NCBI GenBank assembly: GCA_037576195.1
Contig: CM075103.1
Location: 35,477,250-35,541,249, forward strand
Reading direction: 5' to 3'
Source of the DNA: Phytoseiulus persimilis
Lineage: Eukaryota; Arthropoda; Arachnida; Mesostigmata; Phytoseiidae
DNA: 64,000 bases
Within the stretch, counting starts at the first letter, position 1, and the number at the start of each line of letters is the position of its first letter. This document shows positions 9,951 through 23,300 of the stretch, piece by piece. The notes below the pieces were generated by a model. That model did not search any database, was not told the DNA's origin, and saw only the letters and a program-made list of their open reading frames with translations. A program made the translations under genes and the position numbers.

Positions 9951-12900
9951 TAAAGCCGCTCCTCTACTGAGTCGTAAGTCTCTACTGTTCCTGGTCAACT
10001 CTGAGAGGTATTCAACAATCCGCGCTCATAAGCCACGGAGTCGTCTGCGGAGGACTACGTGCGGAGTGAACAATTTAGTCACTTGCGGCTCGGCTTCAAT
10101 TCCGTGAGTGTGAGGCTTGCAAAACTCTGCAGAGATCAGCTCTAGGGTCTCGTGGCGGCTGGGACCCGTGTGAAAATCAGTGGGTACTTTCCTCAATTTC
10201 CTAGGATGGATTTCAGATACCTAATATGTGCTTCAGGGATGGAATAATGGTTCGAGCTGGAGGCTTCCAACTCCAAGCGGTTGCGAATACTCGGTCTCCG
10301 GCGTTCAGTTATCAGTTTATGGTCTAGCATATCAGCCGCGCTCAAATCGCCCCGCGCTCAAATGGACTGACATGGATTCTCCTCGACTCCCACATCTGTG
10401 GTGACCGCAAGTAGCATGCTCATATTCTCGTAAAAAAGCCCTTACAAGAAAATATCATTTGGATGTAGCAGCCTTGGTAGCTTCCCAGTTTCGCCGTCCG
10501 CTCGGATTGTCAACTCAAAACCACACCTAACCAAAGGGGCTGGCTTTCTACTATATACAACGTGAACGATGATCCATGGGTGATCATGGACAAACCTGCC
10601 ACAGTCCGATTCGTGTCCATAATTGATGAGGAGCGATATCCTCGCTTGGCTACGACATCGTTGTCAGTGTGCATGACTAGAACAGTGTGCACCCCCTTCC
10701 TCATGTGACGTAGCGTTCAATGATCGTCATTAGACTGTCCTGACGCCTACGTCCGTAGCCGATACCTCTTTGCATTTCATCGAGGATTGCATCCGTCTCC
10801 ACCGAAATGTTATGATTTCCTTGGATATTCGGGAGGGCACTGTCGATACCGGTATCGACCGATAGGTTTCTAGAGGCCCTTCGCTCGAGTTCTTTGTGGT
10901 TTGAACGAAAAAGGGAATGCGGTCAGTCGCTTAGACTGCAGAAGTCGAGAGCTTGAAAATCCTGCTAGTGTTGAGCAACTCCTTAACCCGAGTCGCGAGG
11001 AAGATGTCTGTCTCTTGCAACAGAGTTATCCTACTGTTCATCTAAGCCGCTATCATTCGACGAGCATGGATCCCCGCTGCTCATTCTGCTCCTGGGGAAC
11101 TCGAAGCCCGTTACTCCGGTTCTGATCGACCTTCACGATGATTCCATGCTAGAAACTAGAAAGAGCCGAAGGAGGCGTGAGGCTGTTATTTTCAACGAGA
11201 ACCTATACGGTTTCCGCGATCGAGGCCAACGGAGCTCGCCCTCCCGCACGGCTTGTGTGGAACAGGAGAGTGCTGTCTTGCAGCATCATCCGAGAGACGA
11301 CTAGTCGACGTCTATCGACTGTCCGGAGAACTCTCAGCTCTTGGATATGCTCAGACACCTGTTTTCGCTGGCTCGTCTCAAACTTGGGCCGTAGCTAATA
11401 GAAAGTTTGAGGAACACAGCCCAGATGAACGATGCCCCTGGTACGGAGCCCCCAAAGGAAAGTCAACTCTGGAGAGATCTGTTGGGACATCTCCAGCTTC
11501 TCCAAACATTCTGGGCGGCGCCAGATTGAAAAACTCAGGCGACGTGGATACCTCACATTATGATCGAGGAGAACGATCGATAATCCACTCTCTAAGGTCC
11601 GCGACTTCTCCGCCGGCCGAGAACAGGCGTGTTGCAGAATAACGGCCCGATGCATTCTTCTCACCCGCGAAGTTTCATCCTGACCCAGGCTCCGGAGTTA
11701 TGGCTCCTGAAAAGGTTCTCAACCAGACCCTCCCTTCATGACAGAGACCGGCGATTCGACTTGAATTCGATTGGAACACTCAGAAGATTGAAAAAATCGT
11801 TGAGTCACATCTGGGAGATATTTTTAATCCTTGTCCTTTCTCTCGATAAACCTTCAACCATCGACATGTCCTTTTCTCGATTCTGTTCCATTCAACTAGC
11901 CAGAGTTGGGTAGTATACGGCGGCAACCACGTGAGCACAGCATCCTGAGATGCGGCTAAATAGGAGAATCTATCCGATACGTGCCTCGCCAGACCGATCT
12001 CCGAACCCCGCTCGCTGGCCGGGTGGCATAAACCAACACTAGGTGCCACGCTAAGCTAGCAATTGCGGGACAGAAATCTTTCTTATGTGGTAAAAAGAGG
12101 ATTTAATTTATATCAGAATTGAATCTGAACCATCTTAAGACCCAAGCCCACCGCCCGCAATGGGATTTGCGAGGCGATAGGGAGTGTTACTGAAGCAATA
12201 CTTAATGTGATTCCGGTGCACTCCTGAGGGCTGGCTGAGAGGTTCAGCCGAAAAACAAAAAAAAAAGACCGATCTCCGAGGGAAGTTCAATGCTTCCGCC
12301 GTCTACTGCCCAGCTCTGGCTAGTTGACAGCTCCCTATCCGAGGACTCGCGGTGAAACTCTTGAACGTCTGTCTCTCCTCGGAGGATGAGACAGAATCCG
12401 AACGAAGCGCTCTCGATGGTCGAAGATTCCTCAGGGCAGGAGATGTAGATAAGACTGAAATCCTCCCGTCGGCAGCTCATCAATTTCCCCGGTATTCCGG
12501 TTTTGAGCGAGTTCGAGTCGATTTCTCGGATTCTATCGCAGAAAAGCGGCCTTGACGGGAGCCCACACATAGCCATGATTCCGGAAGCTGAGTTTCGGTA
12601 GGGATAAAACTTCGCGGGAGAAAAGAAGGTGAACAGGGCCTTATCGTGGAACTTTTCGGCTCTTGGCCGGCATAAATCTTGAGAGCGCCCTGGAAGTCAT
12701 GCGATCTGATCATCGACTTGATTGGAAATAGCCACCGGCAAGAGGTTTCCAGGAGCTCCGTGTTCGATATTGAGTGCGCTTTAAGGTTTGCTTTCGATTC
12801 CAGGGTTTCAAATGGAGTGTTCTGGGTGAATAAGGGTGGAATTCGTACTTCCATGTGGGGAACACGCTTTTGCTGATAGCGCAATTCGGGAACCGCGTGC

Positions 12901-15868
12901 ATCAGGCAGGCTCAGCGCTCTCTCGCTGACACCGCTGAACAAGCAGACGCGGCCGCCATGACTCTTGGAAAACATCGATCAAGATTCCTTTGTTACTGAT
13001 GAAATGGAGGTGGACGCCCGGAAAAGAACCAGCCCATCTGTGTGCTTCAAGAAGTGACAGGATGTGAGCTTGAAGTACAGCAAACAGGGGAGAGGCAAGT
13101 CGTTGACGTTGAACCTCACTGGAACGAGGAGCATCACGGACGGTCGCAGCGGTTCCCAGACCTTGCCTAGGATTGGAGCGTCGAGCACCGCTTGGCCGGA
13201 CCGAGTCACTTCTCTCTGGCACTGCTTCACACTGGGAAGAATACAGGGGGAAAATGGGGAAAGACATTTGAGCTTTCCAGGGAGAGCGAGCGTACAGGCA
13301 TACAACGGCTTGCATGGCGGCATTTAGGTGGTCTGGAAAAAAAGCCCCCTGCCTCCGTGCCCCCGAGGGATGCGCGCACTGGGCGATTTTTTTCTGACCA
13401 GTTTCCGCGTTTCCATCATGGAGGCACCATTCTATCCTTGATTGAGCACTTTTTCCCTTCGTCTACTCGCGGCAGTTTTACCGCGGAAGGTATTGTAGCG
13501 AAGTTTCGGGGAAAGGGATAGTGTCCCATTCCTGAAGAGCAACGGATGCAGGGAAGATGGTCGGAGCGGATGGGAAGAACACGCATCTTGGCGGAAATGT
13601 GGACAGCCAATATATCAGGCCACAAATTCATAGAGCCCAAGATAATAGACGGCTAGGGGTTGGGCCGGTAGGTCTGATCCGGCGCTCAAGGAAGTCACAA
13701 TGGGAGCCGCCTCTGTCCTTGTCCGTGACTTGGGGCTCGTGGAAAACGGTTCATCAGGCCGAGCCCTCTGTATGGCATGCCTCAACCGACCCGCTTTCTG
13801 TGGGTGATGCCCGCACACCGCTCTCCCGGAGTGGAAGTGTGAGCTCATGAAGCTCCAGGGGAGTTTTCAGAGTCACAACCAAGAAGAATTTTTCAGCCAT
13901 CATCGTTTCATCGCTCAACAAGGGGCGCTGCCGCCCGAGCCTCTGTGGCGGAGAATTCGATTTGAAAAACAGCCTATTCCTGAAATTATTCGGGAAGTCA
14001 GAGGTGATTCACCGGTAGCACCGTTGGGGAGGAACAGTCGTCGGTTCCTTCAAGAGAAGACACGATAATGTTCCTCTGACATGGTCAGGGCAAGCGGTGT
14101 ATGATAGAGCTGGGGGCTGTATCCCGCGTCAGAATGAAGATGAGGAAATCTGGTCCGTTTAGAAGTGCAGCCGAAAGCTCGAACAGATGAGAAGTATCGT
14201 TGATGACGGAGCTCAATGGATGAGGAAAATCGATGAATTTATTTTTGGGACCAGAAAGCAAGTATTCTCTGCGTTTGGCAAGAGCAGTGGTGACGTGCCA
14301 CTTGCGTGTCTCCCGTTCCTTCGTAGGCCTGATCGTGGCGAGGACAGACGCATTTTGTCTTCCCTCCAGACGATCTCGCCAGCTCTACTACCCGCACTTT
14401 GCACATTGGGGGAGGCCCGGTGCAATATATTCCCGTCAAGTTTGTGATGAGCTGAACGCATGCCTAACTGGTTTCGTCGATCTCATCGGAGACTCGTTCT
14501 TGGCGCGGATTCGACATTTCGGTCATTATACGGTAGCACGTTTTCTGGCGTATTTTCACCTTCGACGAGCGGTCAGAGGAGTGCCGCCTTTGCGGTCAAC
14601 CAAAAACGGTCAAGAACGACGAAGCTCTCTGAGCGTAACACAGGAACGAACCCTCATCGTAACCTCGAGATTGCACTGACGGCTTCACGAAAGATGCACA
14701 ACATCCATCTGTGACTAGTGACCGGCCGGAAATGAATTTTTTTGGACTACCAATCCAAAGATTTTCTTGGAAACTTGTGGCATCCTGTGTGTATTCTCCG
14801 AAATGGCACGACACCTTTTCCACCGTCCACACTATTTCAACCGCCGCGAACGAGGGGGGGCGTCCCTTTTCCGAGAGCAAAGTCGCGCTGGTGATTTCCG
14901 CTTCAGGGAGCGGGCGGAAGCCAGGGCTGTTCTGCTAGTCCTGTGGCAAATAGTAAACGGACAATGATCGATTCGCTCGTCCGGTTTGAACGCAATTTTC
15001 GCGACTTTGATCTCCGTCGCGATGGAGGATGCCGATGTTGAGACCGCTGATGATAAATAAGACAGTACCCAAGTTTCACCCAGGAGCTGCTTCATCTGTT
15101 CCGCAGAAGTTCCGATGAGAGGTTCAGCCGCTTAGCAGCAGGCCATGAAGTGCGGGCTGTAAGGTTCAATCCTTCACCAACACTGCTTCGTGTAGGTGTG
15201 AATCGACGTTCCAATCGCATCGTGATCCAAAAAAACTGTCTGGAAGATCAGGCCTTCCTCTACCCGTGCGTTCTCAAGGGAGAAGTAGCATTCTGCGTCA
15301 AGATGGTGAATGAGGCTTGACTTGGAGGAAAATTCGAAACCAGCTCATCTGCGGGCGAGGAATCGCTCCAGAGAGGAACTCAGTTGCAAATCGAATCGTG
15401 GAGCTGCGCATGCCCCATTGTCTTCGTCGAGGAAGAGTACGGCGAGATTCGGGTCTTCGTGGATATCGGGCTCGATGATGCTCTCAGAGATTGTTGCTTT
15501 CGTGGTGAAACGAGACTGCATGATAACTGATGAGCAGAGAATTCGGATTCACCCCGGTGCAGCTGCGGCGATTCATTACTTCCACAAGCTCTTGAACTTG
15601 TCGGATGAGCCTTTTCTATAGAGATCTATCGATTATTACGCCTAATTCGTCGGTAAACTCCATAATCTGAGAGAGTTTCCGACGCCATCCTCGTCAAGTT
15701 CAGGCCGTGCTAGTAGACGCCGGTAGACCACACCGCTCTGGAATCCGTGAGGGAGACTCTTCCCGGAACATTATCATCTACGTCATTCCAGGCATTCCCT
15801 GATTGCAGACGACGCTCGTGCTCCACGACAGCGTTATCTTGTTGCAGCGTTATCCAGACGGTTCCGGG
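9951..15868. other. No gene recognised
   Basis: Over nearly 6 kb I find no exon with family resemblance. Open frames up to 148 codons overlap on both strands without splice context. Minor features are a perfect 16-bp palindrome TCGATACCGGTATCGA at about 10,852-10,867, and the hairpin GGCTGAGAGGTTCAGCC followed by an A-rich run at about 12,232-12,266, which resembles the 3' end of a retroposon. Confidence 0.45.
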
Positions 15869-16122
15869 CAGTGGTGTACCCAGGGGGGAGGGGCCAAGGA
15901 GGCCATGGCCCGCCCTAAAACTCTCCGGTAATATTGGGTAGGGTGGATTATATTCTACTTTTATGGACGAAAAAGTTCTACAGAGATTCAATCTTATCAG
16001 GAAAATTCTCCCAGGTTTGAAAACCATGTTGATTGCGTCATGAAAATCTCGCGACGATGATCATCATCATCATCGTAACATCCTTGCCCACCCCCCTCAA
16101 AAAAAAGCTGGGTACGCCCCTG
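15869..16122. mobile_element. Non-autonomous hAT-type MITE, 254 bp
   Basis: The left end is CAGTGGTGTACCCAGG and the right end is the complement of CAGGGGCGTACCCAGC, giving 16-bp inverted repeats with few mismatches. The flanking 8-mers GTTCCGGG (15,861-15,868) and GTTCCAGG (16,123-16,130) agree at seven of eight positions, as expected of an ageing hAT target duplication. It contains a GATGATCATCATC tract and shares most of its right part with the fragment at 7,040. Confidence 0.85.
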
Positions 16123-16313
16123 GTTCCAGGTAAGCCGTTTCTCGCAAACAAGAGCTCCCAGTGCGCATATTTGGGGAGCGCACTTTCGGGCGGCACAAAG
16201 CTGAGGGCCGTGGCACCGCGGTTGATTTTTTCCCATATGCGTGACCAGGAAATGAGCTCAATTCGTCTCCCGAACCAGTAAGCGCCCCAGAGAGGTGCAA
16301 ACTCGGAGTTCAA

Positions 16314-19300
16314 GGTTTGTCCATATCCATGGCTGCATTGGAGATTCAATTCTGTCTCGGACACGAAATCTCGACCAAGATGAGATGGGCGCGGAAGAGA
16401 TGAAGTTCTGAGAATCTCTTCGATTGCAAGGAAAATTCCCCCATCTCAGGCACAGGAACCTAGGGGGACGCCGACTCGGACTCGCACCTCCAGCTTCCGA
16501 GGGGGCGTGAATCTGAGGACAGACGAATCCGAAGTTCTGTCAATCTCCTGCAGCCGAAATTTAATCCGCATCGAGAGCAAAAGCGCGACCCAGAGAACTT
16601 AGGAGGCGCAGAATCGTAATTGCAGTTTGATGCATCGAAGAGGCTCTGTGATGAGGTGAATGACAAGAGATGAATGTAGAGTAAGTCATGATCATCACGA
16701 GTCAAGGAAGGCTGAGAACGTTAGCGCGTTTGAGCATTGAGAGAGATGAAACGGAAGATAACAGACTTTGAGGCTGTTCTAGAAATGCTTGCCGTAGTCG
16801 CGGCGAGTCGTGATAACATTGAGTCAGCATGTCCTTGTTCTCAACTCCTAGAAGCTCTTCCGATTCCCCACCATGTTCTCGAGCGGGTTCCAGGCGAGGG
16901 GGTCACATTTGTCGGTTTGCCCCGCCACTGACCAGGAGTCTATGGAAAGAGGATTGGGGATGCCATTCCTTCGTTCCTCCTCATGACTGTCAGCTTCTCA
17001 TCCTCGGCGAATCGGCTGGAACTCATACAAGATGTAGTGCACTCTCGAACTCTCAAGAGTTGCTCTGCGGGAATCGGGGACCCGATGGAGGGGGTAATAT
17101 CTCTCCTTTCCGACGAGAGCGAATGAAATGAATACGCTCAACGAATTCCCCAATTTATGCGCGTCTCGAACCACTCGGGATCGTCCTTGAAACAGAGCGA
17201 GCCATCGCACTGGCATTATTCGCTCACATGCAGTGCTATCCCGCAGCCCGAGCCTATAGCAGATGGGCCTCAGATAGTACCGGCTGTGCTTGAGGCATCT
17301 CTCGACTGTTTACATTGAGCGAAGCCTCGAAATTCTTCTTCCCCGGCGTCGAACTTTTCGATGACGTTGCTTCCTGCGGGCGAGCCGGGGTTCTCACTGA
17401 TACAGCGGAACCCCTTGATAGCTATCAATCTCCACGACATTAAGCATGGATAAATATACCGCAATCGTGTGGTTGGAAGTATGCAGCTGCAGTATCAGTC
17501 GTGAACTTTAAGAAACGTTCGGGCGGATCGAATAGTCGAACAGTTGGTCCTAGCATACCCATTGATGAGTTCTCTCGTTTTGAACAGACTTGGTAATTCT
17601 TGGATTCCTCCGCCAAGAACGCTTGTTTATCCCCGTAGATCGTTTCCAATGAGGAATCACATCAGACATCACGAAGCATGATCTAGCCGGAGCTCCTCCT
17701 TGTGTCCGCTGTGACTCTTGTAGCAGCGGAACTCGACCGGAGACCACGATCCGAAATCCGCAGGATTCCATCTCCTATTTTAAGAAGGCTCGGGAAAAGC
17801 TCCCAAAAACCAGAGGAGAATTTCGACAGGCGAGCGCTCAACCGTCGTCACTAGCGTCGGAATGCCCGAGTCAATTGCCCGAATTTTGATCGATGCGAGA
17901 CCTCGCTCCTCGTTGAGTCCCTAAATTTCGTGCATCGTGCCTCCTCAGGAGCGTTCTGTTGCCCACTATCGAGGGGCTCTAGATCGTTCGTTTCGTGGAT
18001 GATTATCCGCAGGCGAGTTGAATTCCTTCCTTATATTCGCTCGGCGTGCATGACGGCTCGATCAAGGCAGTCTGCATCAGCGCAACAAGGCGGGGTTCAT
18101 TTCGCTCAGCCTTGGCCTGTTCTGCGCCTGCTTTCCTGATGGGTCCGTTGTTTCTCTTGCAAGGCTCGAACGCTACAGTCTGAGCAACTTTCACTGTCGA
18201 GCCGATGACACCACTCATTTCGGCAATCACCCTCTTCTCTTTTTGTTTACGTTGTTTTTGATAGTTTCGATAATCGAGGAAACAAGTAATTCCGAAAACC
18301 TCTTCTTGAGGATCAGCGGTTCTGTCCCACGATGGGTCGATCTTCTTCATTTGGACCGTTTCTGCGGTGTACGTGCGGCAGATGGGTCTCGCGAGATGTT
18401 CCCCTTGGATAATTTTCGGTTCCCAATCGAAGAATGTGGGAATGGAACGAGTTCACACCATCTGACGCGAAACTACTCTCGGGTCGAACACTGGTGTTGA
18501 TAACTCACGTTTGATTACAAAGTGGATCAAGTGGAGGATTGGAAACTTGCTTGACAGCTTCGCCGTCGCTCCCGAAGCTTCAATTGAGCAGAAGCAAGTG
18601 TTATTTAGACGGCCGTTAGTCAAAACGGCGTCAAGGTCACACCTGTTGAGCTCAATGGCTTCTGAGTAGGTGGCTTCCTATCGAGATTCAGGCTTCTCGT
18701 CTCACAGGAACGCATGTCCCCCGATTACTGCGGCAAAAGATCTGGGTCGCTCAGTCAGTCAGCTTCCACAATAGTGAGCTTCAAGCTCAGAGAACCCGTG
18801 GACATGTGGAAATTTGGTCGATGGCGAAGATGCCACTGCTGATGATGATGCCAACAGCATCTGACGGCGGAGAGCAAGAAGACCTTGACTAGGAAAGAGA
18901 ATGAGCGAAATGTTGCTTGTCGCTTCTAGCTAGATGAGCAAACAGTGCTGGAGAGGAAGTGAGGCCGTTCCTGGTGCGGCGGCCTGAGCTAGTGTCCGCG
19001 ACGTTTACAATAATTGTGACAGAAACGAGGACGGAAGCAGGGGGCAGGCTTGGGGAAAACTCGTCGTCTCGGTATTGAAGTGCGCTCTGCTATGGTACGA
19101 CGTCCCGGATGCTTTGAAGTCAGGGAAGCTGGCTGACTGACTACCTGCATGCCGGCTCGCCGGTCAGCTTGAGTGACTGGCGGAGCCACGAGCAAGCAAA
19201 GAGCACATATCGGAAGCGAAGCGACAACTGTCAGCTGGGTCCGGGAATCATCGACTTGCCTCAGTCGCGACTTCATAGCGGCAGAGGTCGTTAGGCCGAT

Positions 19301-19990
19301 AGAGGTGAAATGCTAGCTTACTCTCACTCGGGGCCTTCCTCAGAAGGTGTACCTTCAAATACGAGGCAAAAATGCGTTCGAACCAACAAGCCCACCATCG
19401 GTCATGCGGGAAAACCTGTCTCTCAGAGACTCTCATCAATATTCTCGCCATCATCCGTGTCACATGCGCTCGCGGACACAATGAATTCGCCAAGTTGGTA
19501 AGCTCTGCATTGGCGAAGCGAATTCCAGAGCGCATGCGGACGAATTTTGTCCGTCCTGAGTTTGTGGGCAACGGAGGAGGGGACGGAGAATATCGGTTTT
19601 GTCTCCACAAGCGGAATTTGCAGCAGAGTTCGAGATCCAGCTTCCAGCTTAGAAATCAGACCTCGAACCGAGAGAAAGGAAACCGCCGCGTTCTTGGAAC
19701 AATCAGTTCTTGAATGCGAACCTGTTCTCGACTGCTATTCCTCTCTTTGAAATGAAGCTAGTATGTCGGAGCTCCTCGAACAATATCAGCTCGTTGCCGT
19801 GAGGGTAACATGAGATTCGGGACAATGAAGCATTTCATTGTGGAAAGCCAAACATCACAAAAGAGTCCCACGAGAATTCAACGAACGAGGAGGATACAAG
19901 GTGGAGAACACCCGTAATGCTTATGGTCTTTCTCCCAGAACCCGCGCGATTCAAGATTTGCCCTTGCCTGAAAGGACCGAGACTCAGGCC
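16314..19990. other. Upstream flank of gene A; one unassigned ORF
   Basis: There is no recognisable gene. A 115-codon frame on the minus strand (18,003-18,350) has a charged, protein-like middle, and an acceptor-like CACCGCAG lies just upstream of its ATG. It resembles nothing I know and is listed as the best of several weak candidates. A TCAGTCAGTCAGC tract sits near 18,755. The rest is presumably flank and promoter-distal sequence of gene A. Confidence 0.35.
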
Positions 19991-19993
19991 CGG

Positions 19994-20306
19994 TATATAA
20001 ACCTGTCCTCATGCACAATAGGCAGAGTGACCGTGGTTTCCCTGTGAGTGTTCATATAGGGCGTCTTATTTCGCTGCATTCGTTCGTCGACTCGTCGTTT
20101 AGCTAACTGGGACTGAAACATGATAACGGAACCGCTAAACGAAGAGCCGACTCATCTCGGAGGATTATCAGTGTTTTCCGTTGAGAGTGTTTGTGGAGTG
20201 CTGTTATCTGCTCAGCGAAGCGTGGATAAAAATGTTCCACCCTCAATTCGATGTCTGACATTTTAACATAGTAAACAAGAGTTTCTGTTGTTATCGCTCT
20301 TTGCAG
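19994..20306 (+). promoter_or_regulatory. TATA promoter, leader exon and intron 1 of Mhc-A
   Basis: TATATAAA occupies 19,994-20,001. Transcription should begin about 30 bp downstream, near 20,025. A donor GTGAGT at 20,044 would end a short non-coding leader exon. The acceptor TTTGCAG ends at 20,306, starting the exon that carries the ATG 60 nt later. A TATA box plus a small untranslated first exon is also the arrangement of gene B. Start and splice choices are inferred from motifs, not from transcripts. Confidence 0.75.
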
Positions 20307-20366
20307 AAGGACCACGAGACTCCTTCTTATCGCATTCAGTCGAGCTGAACCTTCGGGTTACTCAGG

Positions 20367-23300
20367 ATGGCGACCCAAGATCCTGATCCGAGCGAATTTC
20401 TCTTCATCTCCGCGGAGATGAAGAGAAAAGACGCTACGAAACCATACGATGGTAAAAAGATGACTTGGGTGCCTGATGATAAGGAGGGCTTCGTCCTTGG
20501 GAACATTGAATCCACGCAGGGCGACAAAGTCGTCGTCGAAACACCGGACGGCAAGAAGACCTTCAAGAAAGACCAGCTCCAGCAAGTCAACCCGCCGAAG
20601 TACGAAAAGTGCGAAGATATGTCCAACATGACCTATCTTAACGATGCTTCCGTACTCCACAATCTTAAGGAGCGTTACTACGCGAACCTTATTTACGTAA
20701 GTCGAGCTCCCAACCATTTTACGGTTTTTGCGTTGAGCGGACCGACTCCGAGAAAGTCACCTCGGGATCGTTGCTTTCAGACCTATTCCGGACTTTTCTG
20801 TGTGGCCATCAATCCTTACAAGAGGTTCCCGATCTACACTCCTCGTGCCGTCATGATCTACAAGGGCAAGAGGAGAACCGAAGTGCCTCCTCACGTTTTC
20901 GCTATTTCTGACGGCGCTTACATGCACATGTTGACTGGTGAGTTTCCAAATAGCTGCCCGGGAACAAGTCCCGACTCGAATGCATTTGTTTCCGAGTGGC
21001 CTGATTTCACGTCTGGAAATGCTTGATAGAAGGTAGAGTCTTGTTCAACAACGACTCGCCCTATAGGGGCCCAACGAATGAAAAGGGCGACCCGGGTCGA
21101 AACGACCTTTAAGATGAATTGCTATCAGGACTCTCGTGCTCATACAACGCTTCCCTCTGGAGGGCCTTCAGAAATGCCTCACCATCTCAGATAAATTCGC
21201 GTCTTTCCAGATAACGAGGATCAATCGATGCTTATCACGTGAGTAGTTTCATTTTTCTATTCCGCCCACCATTAAAATCGAGGTTGGAAGAACGAATAGA
21301 ATGAAGAACGAAGAATGACCTGCTCACCACTCGCAGCGGTGAGTCCGGAGCCGGAAAGACTGAAAACACCAAGAAAGTAATCTCGTACTTCGCCAACGTC
21401 GGTAAGAGCGACCGCAAGCTGACCGCAGCGGACGCCAACAAGCCCTCACTCGAGGATCAAATCGTGCAAACCAATCCCGTACTCGAGTCGTTCGGTAACG
21501 CCAAGACAACCCGTAACGACAACTCTTCCCGATTCGGTAAATTCATCCGTATCCACTTCGGTCCCACTGGAAAGCTGGCTGGTTGCGACATCGAGACTTA
21601 CCTGCTCGAAAAAGCTCGTGTCATCTCGCAACAGCCTCTCGAACGCTCGTACCACATCTTTTACCAACTGATGTCCGGGAAGATTCCCGACATGAAGAAG
21701 AAACTGTTGCTGAGCGACAACATCAAAGATTACCACTACGTGTCCCAAGGCAAAACTGAGATTCCCGGAGTCGACGACGGCGAAGAAATGGGATACACCG
21801 ACGAAGCCTTCGACATCCTTGGATTCGATGCTGAGGAGAAAGACGGTGTCTACCGCATCACCGCCGCCGTCATGCACTTCGGTACCCTGAAATTCAAGCA
21901 GAGACCTCGTGAGGAGCAGGCCGAAGCCGATGGCACCGACGAGGGAGAGAGAGTTGCTAAGCTGCTGGGTGTTGAAACTGCCGATCTTTACAAGAACTTG
22001 ACCAAGCCCAGGATCAAGGTCGGAACCGAGTTTGTGACGAAGGGCCAGAGCCAGGCTCAGTGCTATTCGGCCATCGGCGCCATGTCGAAAGCAATGTTCG
22101 ATCGTCTGTTCAAGTTCCTCGTCAAGAAGTGTAACGACACTCTGGACACGAAGCAAGCCCGCAAGAAGTTCATCGGTGTGCTCGATATCGCCGGATTCGA
22201 GATTTTCGACTACAACGGGTTCGAGCAGCTTTGCATCAATTTCACCAACGAGAAGTTGCAACAATTCTTCAACCACCACATGTTCGTGCTGGAGCAGGAA
22301 GAGTACAAGAGGGAGGGCATCGACTGGGTTTTCATCGACTTCGGTCTCGATCTGCAGGCCTGCATCGAGCTCATCGAGAAACCCATGGGAATCATGTCGA
22401 TCCTCGAAGAGGAATCCATGTTCCCGAAAGCAACTGACAAGACCTTCGAGGATAAGTTGAACAACACTCATCTCGGCAAGTCGGCTCCATTCCAGAAACC
22501 CAAGCCCCCCAAGAGCAAGGAGATTGGCCCAGCCCACTTCGCCATCGCCCATTATGCCGGCACAGTGTCATATTCCATCACCGGTTGGCTCGAGAAGAAC
22601 AAAGATCCGTTGAATGACTGCGTCGTTGATCAGTTCAAGAAGGGCAATCTCAAATTGCTCCAGACCATCTTCGAAGATCACCCCGGACTTGGCGGTGACG
22701 CCAAGGCCGAGGGCGGCGGCAAGGGTGGTGGCCGTAAGAAGGGTTCTGGTTTCCAGACTGTGTCCGGTCTGTACAGGGTAAGTTGTCGTCCTGTCATGGG
22801 AGAACATGACTCTCGACGAAATATGGGGCGATGGACAGGTTCTCTAATTGCGGACTCATTCCGCCGAAACAGGAACAGCTCAACAAGCTGATGCACACCC
22901 TCCACTCGACACATCCCCACTTCGTTCGTTGTATCATCCCCAACGAAATGAAGAAGCCGCGCGTAATCGATGCCCATCTCGTGATGCATCAACTAACCTG
23001 CAACGGTGTGCTCGAAGGTATTCGTATCTGCCGGAAGGGTTTCCCTAACAGGATGGTGTACGCCGATTTCCGTCAACGGTGAGTGCCCGTCGAGCGGCCG
23101 GATGTGAACAGATTTGAATCATTCACTTGAACTGAGCCAAAATCGAATCCCAGCTACACTATTCTCGCGCCGGACGCTGTCCCCAAGGACTTTGCCGGCG
23201 AGCCCCGAGAGGCCGGATCGCTGCTCATCGGCAGCTCAGGTCTAGACAAGGACGAATACCGTATCGGATTGACCAAGGTACGCTTTCTCATAAACAATCG

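Noticed and set aside
15115-15180. tRNA-like segment with GGTTCAATCC and CACCA
   Set aside because: The B-box-like word is one base short and I could not fold acceptor, D or anticodon arms around it.
21446-22552. Long antisense open frames across the Mhc exons (for example 368 codons at 21,446-22,552 minus and 377 codons at 26,193-27,326 minus)
   Set aside because: They are shadows of highly biased coding sequence: rich in Leu, Val and Glu with no domain, and each sits exactly opposite a conserved myosin exon.
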